Assembly: GCF_000421765.1 (NCBI RefSeq)
Contig: NZ_ATXQ01000002.1
Span: 434,001 to 498,000 of the forward strand
Source of the DNA: Denitrificimonas caeni DSM 24390
Lineage (GTDB): Bacteria > Pseudomonadota > Gammaproteobacteria > Pseudomonadales > Pseudomonadaceae
Direction of reading: 5' to 3'
DNA: 64,000 bases
A program made the position numbers and the translations under genes. This document shows, one piece after another, positions 58,106 to 64,000 of this stretch. How positions within the stretch are numbered: the first letter of the stretch is position 1; each line of letters begins with the position of its first letter. A model generated the notes under the pieces. The model ran no database searches. It was given only the letters and a program-made list of their open reading frames with translations, and was not told where the DNA came from.

Positions 58106-59992
58106 ATGAATCGTCAACCGCCTGCTGCACCTGCAATTGCTTCTTTACCACGTCGCCGCTTTGTTCAAGGGCTTGCTGGCGGTGGTGTTTTACTGGGTTT
58201 ATCGCCCCTGCTAAACACAGTTCTAGCACAGCCACGCGCAACACAAACCGGTGCGCCAAAGGTGCTCAGCGGTACTGTGTTCAACTTGGAGATTGGTGAA
58301 TCACCTGTCAACTTCACCGGCAGCCCACGCATGGCTACAACGGTGAATGGCTCACTGCCTGCCCCTACCTTGCATTGGCGTGAAGGCGATACCATCACCA
58401 TTCACGTTAAGAATCACTTAAAAGAAGCCACTTCCATCCATTGGCACGGCATTATTTTACCTTTTGAAATGGACGGTGTGCCCGGTATCAGCTTTGCTGG
58501 GATAGCCCCCGGAGAAACCTTTACCTACCAATTTAAACTCGAGCAAAACGGCACCTACTGGTATCACTCACACTCAGGTATGCAAGAAGCGACAGGCGTA
58601 TATGGAGCGATTGTCATTGAACCGGCACAATCTGACCCCGTACGCAGTGATCGCGACCATGTGATTCAACTCTCCGACTGGACCGATGAAGACCCTATGC
58701 GGGTACTCGCTAAGCTAAAAATGCAAGGCGACTATTACAATTACAATCAGCCGACAGTCGTTGATTTCCTCCAAGACGTTTCAGCTGACAGCCTGAAAGG
58801 CGCACTCGAAAAACGTAAAATGTGGAACGAAATGCGCATGAGTCCGACCGATTTAGCGGACTTATCGGCAAATGTTCTCACCTACTTAATGAACGGCACA
58901 ACACCGGCCGGTAACTGGACAGGGCTGTTCCGTCCAGGCGAACGTGTCCGCCTACGCTTTATCAATGGTGCCGCAAATACCTTTTACGACGTGCGCATCC
59001 CTGGCCTTAAATTAACGGTGGTTCAGGCAGATGGCGTCAATCTAGAGCCAGTTACAGTAGACGAGTTCCGCTTCGGCCCTGGTGAAACCTATGATGTCAT
59101 CGTCGAGCCCAAGGATGAAGCTTATACCGTCTTTGCCCAAGCGATGGATCGCACCGGCTATGCACGCGGCACACTAGCAACCCGCACCGGGCTTGCAGCT
59201 GAGGTTCCTGAGGTTGATGAGCCTGAGTGGCTTGCCATGGCGGATATGATGGGCGCTATGGGTAGCGGCGACATGGCTGGTATGGATCATGGTGCGATGG
59301 CCGGTATGGCCGGCGGCAGCATGACAGATATGGACCACAGCGCGATGGCCGGTATGGCAGGGGGCAGCATGGCAGGCATGGACCACAGCGCGATGACCGG
59401 TATGGCTGGGGGCGGCATGGCAGGCATGGACCACAGTGCCATGGCGGGTATGGATTTAAATAAAGCCAGCAGCACTGTCAAGCACGCTCAAACAGAATAC
59501 GGCGCAAGCATTGATATGCGCGTTGACACGCCGCGCACCAACCTCGATGACCCCGGAATCGGATTGCGTAACAACGGCCGCCGGGTACTCACCCTAGCAG
59601 ACCTGCGCACACTGGGAGGCCCCATGGATCCGCGTGGCGCCGAGCGCGAGATCGAACTCCATCTCACCGGTAATATGGAGCGTTACGCGTGGTCCTTTGA
59701 CGGCGTGGAGTACGGTAAATCTACACCTATACATTTTCGTTACGGCGAGCGCGTCAGGGTTATTTTGCACAACGACACCATGATGACGCACCCCATGCAC
59801 TTACACGGTATGTGGAGCGAGCTGGAAGCGCCCGACGGTAGTTTTCAGGTTCGTCGCCATACCATTCCCGTACAACCCGCCCAACGCATTAGCTTTCTGG
59901 TAACCGCCGATGCATTGGGACGCTGGGCGTGGCATTGCCACTTGATGCTGCATATGGATGCCGGAATGTTCCGCGAAGTGGTGGTCGCATGA
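58106..59992 (+). CDS. copA: Multicopper oxidase CopA (copper resistance, TAT-exported)
   Basis: A 628-residue periplasmic copper oxidase. The N-terminus has a twin-arginine signal (LPRRRFVQGLAGGG). Copper-binding His motifs are HWHG (112-115), WYHSHSG, HPMHLHG and the C-terminal HCHLMLHMDAGMF. The middle carries Met/His-rich tandem repeats (see repeat entry) that probably bind Cu(I). It oxidises or sequesters copper. The stop overlaps the copB start codon (ATGA). This CopA is the oxidase, not the P-type ATPase of the same name. Confidence 0.95.
   Translation: MNRQPPAAPAIASLPRRRFVQGLAGGGVLLGLSPLLNTVLAQPRATQTGAPKVLSGTVFNLEIGESPVNFTGSPRMATTVNGSLPAPTLHWREGDTITIHVKNHLKEATSIHWHGIILPFEMDGVPGISFAGIAPGETFTYQFKLEQNGTYWYHSHSGMQEATGVYGAIVIEPAQSDPVRSDRDHVIQLSDWTDEDPMRVLAKLKMQGDYYNYNQPTVVDFLQDVSADSLKGALEKRKMWNEMRMSPTDLADLSANVLTYLMNGTTPAGNWTGLFRPGERVRLRFINGAANTFYDVRIPGLKLTVVQADGVNLEPVTVDEFRFGPGETYDVIVEPKDEAYTVFAQAMDRTGYARGTLATRTGLAAEVPEVDEPEWLAMADMMGAMGSGDMAGMDHGAMAGMAGGSMTDMDHSAMAGMAGGSMAGMDHSAMTGMAGGGMAGMDHSAMAGMDLNKASSTVKHAQTEYGASIDMRVDTPRTNLDDPGIGLRNNGRRVLTLADLRTLGGPMDPRGAEREIELHLTGNMERYAWSFDGVEYGKSTPIHFRYGERVRVILHNDTMMTHPMHLHGMWSELEAPDGSFQVRRHTIPVQPAQRISFLVTADALGRWAWHCHLMLHMDAGMFREVVVA
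59273..59455 (+). repeat. 48-base tandem repeat encoding Met/His-rich units in CopA
   Basis: Three full 48-base units and a partial fourth encode 16-residue units such as MAGMDHSAMAGMAGGS, from residue 390 on. Each unit has several Met and one MDH motif. The high similarity of units at DNA level indicates recent expansion and possible length variation. Confidence 0.88.
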
Positions 59993-61068
59993 CATCAGTC
60001 AATCAGAAAAAGGGAATCCTAACTGTGAATACCCCTATAAAGAAAAGAATTCTTGCTATCACTCTAGCATCAATAGGTACTGCACCATTTTTTGCTTATG
60101 CCCAAGCAGATCACCAACATAGCGGCCATAACGCCTCACCCGACAACGCATCACTTGCCGATCAAACCGCCGTGCCCGTAATGGATCACAGCACAATGCA
60201 GATGCCGGGTATGGATCACGGGGCGATGTCTATGAACTCGCCTCCTGCGCAAACCGATCCAGATAGCGCTTCCCCTGCTCATGATATGGGTGCTATGGAC
60301 CATGGCTCCATGCAAATGCAGGGTGGGTCAGCGCCAACAGATGCGCGTGATCCCGATGCTTACTCGGGTGGTTACACGCGCAATGCTGGTCAGTATTCCT
60401 TAGGGGCTGAACACCGTTTGCGCATGTCTGACGCGCACAATTTCGCCTCTGTGGGTATCGACAAGCTTGAGTATGTTAGAGCCCGTGGCGGTGATGAATG
60501 GACCGCCTATGAAGGGCAAGCTTGGTTTGGCGGCACCTACAACCGAGCGGTACTTAAGGCAGAAGGTGAAGTCGCACAGGGTAAGCTGCAGGAGTCTCGA
60601 ACTGAGCTGCTGTGGGGACATGCTGTTTCGACGTTTTGGGATACTCAACTAGGGGTTCGCTTCGACCACGGGCAAGGTACGCCCAACCGAGAATGGCTCG
60701 CGCTTGGCGTGCAAGGTCTGACGCCCTATTGGTTCGAGGTCGATGCTACAGCTTATGCTGGTCCCAGCGGCCGCACGGCGCTGAGACTCAACGCAGAATA
60801 CGACCTATTACTGACGCAGAAGCTCTACCTGCAGCCTAGCGTCGAGGCCAACTTCTACGGCAAAAACGACAAAGCTCGTGAGATTGGTAGAGGCCTCTCG
60901 GATGCTAAGGCGGGCCTGCGACTGAAGTATGAAGTGACGCGCCAGTTTGTTCCTTACATTGGCGTGGAGTGGTCCAGCAAGTTTGGACAGACAGCCGATT
61001 ATGCACAAGAGGAGGACGAGTCCAAGCACGAGACGCGCTTTGTCGCGGGTATCAGTTTTCGCTTTTAA
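59989..61068 (+). CDS. copB: Copper resistance outer-membrane protein CopB
   Basis: A 359-residue protein. After a signal peptide (KKRILAITLASIGTAPFFAYA) comes a Met/His-rich stretch (MDHSTMQMPGMDHGAMSM and MGAMDHGSMQMQ), then a beta-barrel part (AGQYSLGAEHRLRMSD ... FVAGISFRF with a C-terminal Phe) typical of CopB. It is thought to bind copper at the outer membrane. The ATG at 59989 overlaps the copA stop; a GTG at 60025 with AGGGA upstream would give a more usual signal peptide and is an alternative start. Confidence 0.88.
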   Translation: MTSVNQKKGILTVNTPIKKRILAITLASIGTAPFFAYAQADHQHSGHNASPDNASLADQTAVPVMDHSTMQMPGMDHGAMSMNSPPAQTDPDSASPAHDMGAMDHGSMQMQGGSAPTDARDPDAYSGGYTRNAGQYSLGAEHRLRMSDAHNFASVGIDKLEYVRARGGDEWTAYEGQAWFGGTYNRAVLKAEGEVAQGKLQESRTELLWGHAVSTFWDTQLGVRFDHGQGTPNREWLALGVQGLTPYWFEVDATAYAGPSGRTALRLNAEYDLLLTQKLYLQPSVEANFYGKNDKAREIGRGLSDAKAGLRLKYEVTRQFVPYIGVEWSSKFGQTADYAQEEDESKHETRFVAGISFRF

Positions 61069-61132
61069 CGTTATTTCCTTGAGCCCGCGCCAGAAACGCG
61101 GTACTTAACCACTGATTAATGCAGAGAAAATC

Positions 61133-61645
61133 ATGATCAAAAAAACACTATCAATCCTTGCTTTAAGCACCTTACCAGCCCTTGTGTTTGCCGCTGGTGA
61201 ACACATGGGAGGGCACAACATGCCTGCGCACGGTATGGAAGGCCATGACATGTCAACGATGTCGCAAGCGACACCGATCTACGGGCAACCAGGCGATTCG
61301 AGCAAAGTGAGCCGTACAATCGAAGTGACAATGGATGACAGCATGCGTTTTACGCCGAGTCAAATAGATGTTAAACAAGGGGAAACCGTACGGTTTTTCA
61401 TTAAAAACTCGGGGAAAATCCCTCACGAAATGGTTATTGGCTCACTTGGCGAGCTAAAAGCCCATGCCGCTGAGATGCTTGCAATGCCAGACATGCAGCA
61501 CACAGACCCGAGTATGATCACTCTAAATCCAGGGCAGCGCGGTGGATTGGTCTGGCAGTTTGATAAGGCAACTACGGTGGATTTTGCCTGCTTGATTCCT
61601 GGGCATACGGAAGCCGGCATGGTAGGCAAGATACAAGTTAAATAA
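61133..61645 (+). CDS. Periplasmic cupredoxin (copper resistance)
   Basis: A 170-residue secreted protein. The signal peptide is KKTLSILALSTLPALVFA. A Met/His-rich N-terminal part (HMGGHNMPAHGMEGHDM) is followed by a cupredoxin fold with copper ligands in IPHEM and FACLIPGHTEAGM (Cys, His and Met). It probably binds copper in the periplasm, similar to CopI-type proteins. It follows copB after about 65 bases. Confidence 0.85.
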   Translation: MIKKTLSILALSTLPALVFAAGEHMGGHNMPAHGMEGHDMSTMSQATPIYGQPGDSSKVSRTIEVTMDDSMRFTPSQIDVKQGETVRFFIKNSGKIPHEMVIGSLGELKAHAAEMLAMPDMQHTDPSMITLNPGQRGGLVWQFDKATTVDFACLIPGHTEAGMVGKIQVK

Positions 61646-61828
61646 CCAGTATTTAGCACAGCGTCTGATCGCCTGGTTATCTCATTAATTATCGCATTTT
61701 TGCGGTCCCTAGAGTGGCATCACTGCCTATGCAATGCTGCCACTCTATCGTTAGTACACACCCAATAGAGTCGACCCGAACAAAGCACTAAATAGGCTCT
61801 AAAACGGTGTAAATATTTAGTTGATGGC

Positions 61829-62410
61829 ATGCATACACGATTGAAATCTCTATTCCTAATATTAAGTATTCTTGTCGCTAACACCGCTATCGCCTCGGAG
61901 CGCGGACAAGTCTCAAACCCCAGGGTACAGCACTCCATTTCGGTCAAGCACTCACATCAATCAGCGCATCGATTCGAGGGCTTAGAAAATATGTTTCTTA
62001 AGACGCCATTGAGTGAGCGATCGCAAACTAACTCAGTTTTTGGCTACCGAGTTCACCCTGTATCAGGGCAGTGGAAAGGCCATCAAGGTATTGATTATCC
62101 CGCACCAAAAGGCACGCCTATTCGCGCCACGGCCCAAGGCAAGATAACTTTTATTGGCGCGCAAAACGGATACGGAAAAGTTATCTTCATCAGCCACGAC
62201 AATGATTACTCTACGGTCTATGCACATCAAAGCCGTTTTGAAAATGGATTAAAAAAAGGAACCCGCATAGAGAAAGGACAAATCATTGGTTACGTTGGAT
62301 CAACTGGAATAGCCACAGGCAATCATTTGCATTATGAGCTACGGGTTAATAATCAGCCTGTAGATCCCATTCAAGAGAAACAACAACTGGCCTCCTATCT
62401 CCAAAGATAA
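61829..62410 (+). CDS. M23-family peptidoglycan metallopeptidase
   Basis: A 193-residue protein with a signal peptide (LKSLFLILSILVANTAIA) and an M23 (LytM) domain. Zinc ligands lie in GHQGIDYPAP (His and Asp) and HLHYELRV. It should cut peptide crosslinks in the cell wall. Such genes recur inside Pseudomonas copper islands, perhaps to aid assembly of large envelope complexes; this is inference. About 180 bases without a gene precede it. Confidence 0.88.
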   Translation: MHTRLKSLFLILSILVANTAIASERGQVSNPRVQHSISVKHSHQSAHRFEGLENMFLKTPLSERSQTNSVFGYRVHPVSGQWKGHQGIDYPAPKGTPIRATAQGKITFIGAQNGYGKVIFISHDNDYSTVYAHQSRFENGLKKGTRIEKGQIIGYVGSTGIATGNHLHYELRVNNQPVDPIQEKQQLASYLQR

Positions 62411-62447
62411 CTGCACTTGGGACGCTCAATTAGTAAGAGTAATTAAG

Positions 62448-62927
62448 ATGGCTCTAACAGTAAAAAAAACCATAATTATCTGTGTAATTAGTATTTTTAT
62501 GCTTGCCGCCAGTGTTTTTATGTTCGGATCATCGCTGGGTAACAAGTCAGCTTATATTGACCCGTCCGATAAACAGCTCGTGGCCGACGGCAAACAAATC
62601 TATGCTAAAAATTGCGCATCCTGTCACGGTGCAAAGCTAGAGGGCCAGCCTGATTGGCGAACACGTCAAGCTAATGGTCGTTTGCCCGCGCCGCCGCATG
62701 ATGAAACTGGCCACACTTGGCATCATCCTGATGCACTATTAATTGATATTACAAAAAACGGTCTAGTGCCTGGTGTTACAGCGCCAGAGGGCTATGTGAG
62801 TGATATGCCGGCTTACAAGACGTTATTGAACGAGCATAATATCCTAGCGGTGCTCGCATATATAAAGAGCTCTTGGCCACAGCATGCGTTAGCCAGACAG
62901 AAGGAAATCTCTCAGCAGCAAAAGTAA
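62448..62927 (+). CDS. Cytochrome c of the copper cluster
   Basis: A 159-residue protein with an N-terminal membrane anchor (IIICVISIFMLAASVFMFG) and a class I heme site CASCH near residue 56. A Met ligand candidate lies in VSDMPAYKTLL. It is exported and may pass electrons in copper oxidation or detoxification with CopA. It lies between the M23 gene and the P-type ATPase gene. Confidence 0.85.
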   Translation: MALTVKKTIIICVISIFMLAASVFMFGSSLGNKSAYIDPSDKQLVADGKQIYAKNCASCHGAKLEGQPDWRTRQANGRLPAPPHDETGHTWHHPDALLIDITKNGLVPGVTAPEGYVSDMPAYKTLLNEHNILAVLAYIKSSWPQHALARQKEISQQQK

Positions 62928-62979
62928 GGTGCTTTGCACCATGCTCTTCTATTTGCAGCCAAAGTAGGACTTAAATAAC

Positions 62980-64000
62980 ATGACTAAACACGACGCAAAT
63001 TCTCATAGCCATCACCACAATGAAGATGTTCCTCCTCTTGCAGCAACGACTGAATTAAATGACCTTGTTTGCGGAATGACAGTAACAAAAAGTTCACCGC
63101 ACCACATCGAATATTCAGGTCATGCTTATTATTTTTGCAGCACTAAATGCCTCAGCAAATTTAATCAACAGCCAGAAAAGTACATTAATCCAAGCAAAAA
63201 CTCTGAAACGCCAGCGGATACGCCTGTACCTGGTTCGACCTACACATGTCCGATGCACCCCGAAATCCAACAAGACCATCCGGGAAGCTGTCCTAAATGT
63301 GGCATGGCACTTGAACCTATGATGCCAAGTTTGGACGATGACGATAATCCTGAATTCAAAGACTTCTCGCGGCGCTTTTGGTCGACACTGCCCTTAACAG
63401 TTGTTGTCACAGTACTCGCTATGTTCGGCCACCAGCTTGGGTGGTTCACTATGGCAACGCAAACTTGGATCGAGCTAGTGCTTTCGATACCTGTAGTGCT
63501 GTGGGCTGGACAGCCCTTTTTCGTGCGTGGCTGGCAATCAGTTATCAATCGCAGCCCCAACATGTGGACGCTCATTGGACTAGGAACTGGAGCTGCATTT
63601 ATATACAGCACGGTTGCGACCATTGCCCCAGGAGTATTTCCTGAAACATTTATGTCGATGGGAAGGATCGCCGTCTATTTTGAAGCAGCTGTAGTGATTA
63701 TTTCTCTGACACTATTTGGTCAAATGCTCGAACTGCGAGCTCGCTCACAGACCTCTGCGGCAATAAAATCGCTGTTAGGTCTTGCTCCGAAGACAGCCCG
63801 CCGCATTAACACCGACGGCACTGAAGAGGATGTGCCTCTGACACACGTCCATGAAGGCGATCTCTTACGGGTACGCCCTGGCGAAAAAGTACCTGTCGAT
63901 GGAATAGTTGAAGAAGGCTCCAGCTCACTGGATGAGTCGATGTTGACCGGTGAACCTCTTCCCGTGAGTAAGCGGCCAGGCGATAAAGTAATTGGTGCAA
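62980..64000 (+). CDS. Copper-type P1B ATPase (C-terminus beyond window)
   Basis: The frame runs open to the window end (340 codons). It begins [16 protein letters not shown], a His-rich tail, then a YHS-like domain ([20 protein letters not shown]), and a short metal-binding box ([22 protein letters not shown]). Membrane helices and the actuator domain with [10 protein letters not shown] follow. The phosphorylation site DKTGT would lie outside. The family (CopA/CopF-like, heavy-metal P1B) exports Cu(I). The start has AGGA ten bases upstream. Classical HMA domains are absent in the visible part. Confidence 0.9.
   Translation, partial: MTKHDANSHSHHHNEDVPPLAATTELNDLVCGMTVTKSSPHHIEYSGHAYYFCSTKCLSKFNQQPEKYINPSKNSETPADTPVPGSTYTCPMHPEIQQDHPGSCPKCGMALEPMMPSLDDDDNPEFKDFSRRFWSTLPLTVVVTVLAMFGHQLGWFTMATQTWIELVLSIPVVLWAGQPFFVRGWQSVINRSPNMWTLIGLGTGAAFIYSTVATIAPGVFPETFMSMGRIAVYFEAAVVIISLTLFGQMLELRARSQTSAAIKSLLGLAPKTARRINTDGTEEDVPLTHVHEGDLLRVRPGEKVPVDGIVEEGSSSLDESMLTGEPLPVSKRPGDKVIGA

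Noticed and set aside
59174..59481. Long minus-strand frames rich in His, Ala and Met opposite the copA repeats
   Set aside because: They are antisense shadows of the 48-base tandem repeats; no ribosome site and no independent composition.

Overview
The window looks like chromosome of a gammaproteobacterium of the Pseudomonadales, probably a pseudomonad of unusually moderate GC (Thiopseudomonas/Denitrificimonas-like by impression; not tested). Support: the order merR-ihfA-pheT-pheS-rplT-rpmI-infC-thrS, a fliEFGHIJ block with a sigma-54 promoter, the tesA/divergent ABC exporter pair with a small CPxC protein beside it, ExaC-type aldehyde dehydrogenase, and DUF1285, DUF4823, DUF2789 and DUF3297 proteins typical of Pseudomonas.

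From 1 to about 43.3 kb is core-like chromosome. 0-7 kb: transporter fragment, OsmC protein, PpiC, ABC-F ATPase YbiT, a pseudouridine synthase, a DUF1456 protein, a trpB without trpA, an NlpC/P60 lipoprotein and a Tag-like glycosylase. 7.1-13 kb: flagellar basal-body and export genes on the minus strand. 13-19.3 kb: ABC-2 exporter, two conserved Pseudomonas unknowns, a radical SAM protein, TetR regulator, GST-like protein. 19.4-26.7 kb: translation/IHF operon on the minus strand, with infC starting at ATT. 26.9-32.3 kb: tRNA-Val, L,D-transpeptidase, TesA and its divergent ABC exporter. 32.4-42.9 kb: glutathione-dependent formaldehyde dehydrogenase with a divergent LysR regulator, a fatty acid hydroxylase-like protein, several small unrecognised membrane proteins and a lipoprotein, aldehyde dehydrogenase ExaC, an LprI-like protein and a PAS-GGDEF diguanylate cyclase.

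At 43.40-43.44 kb there is only the 3' part of a tRNA-Gly(GCC) gene, cut in the anticodon loop and still followed by its terminator. This is the expected scar of an element integrated at a tRNA gene. The genomic island should lie to its right and run past the window end. It holds an ISPpu12-type ISL3 element carrying cadR, a cation transporter and lspA, with a frameshifted transposase; a three-gene recombinase module (202, 745 and 1040 aa; 47.4-53.3 kb) in which only the last protein has all tyrosine-recombinase catalytic residues; an IS30 copy that has cut the start of a ParS/MbcA-like antitoxin gene with no toxin beside it; and a copper-resistance cluster.

The copper cluster has copRS on the minus strand, then a DUF2933 protein, CopA multicopper oxidase, CopB, a cupredoxin, an M23 peptidase, a cytochrome c and a P-type ATPase (cut by the window end). 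Three CopR-like operator palindromes (ATTACA-N4-TGTAAT type) lie before copR, before the DUF2933 gene and before copA. The CopR receiver has Asn instead of Asp at its expected phosphorylation site. The recombinase trio, the tRNA scar and the altered CopR are the points most worth following up.
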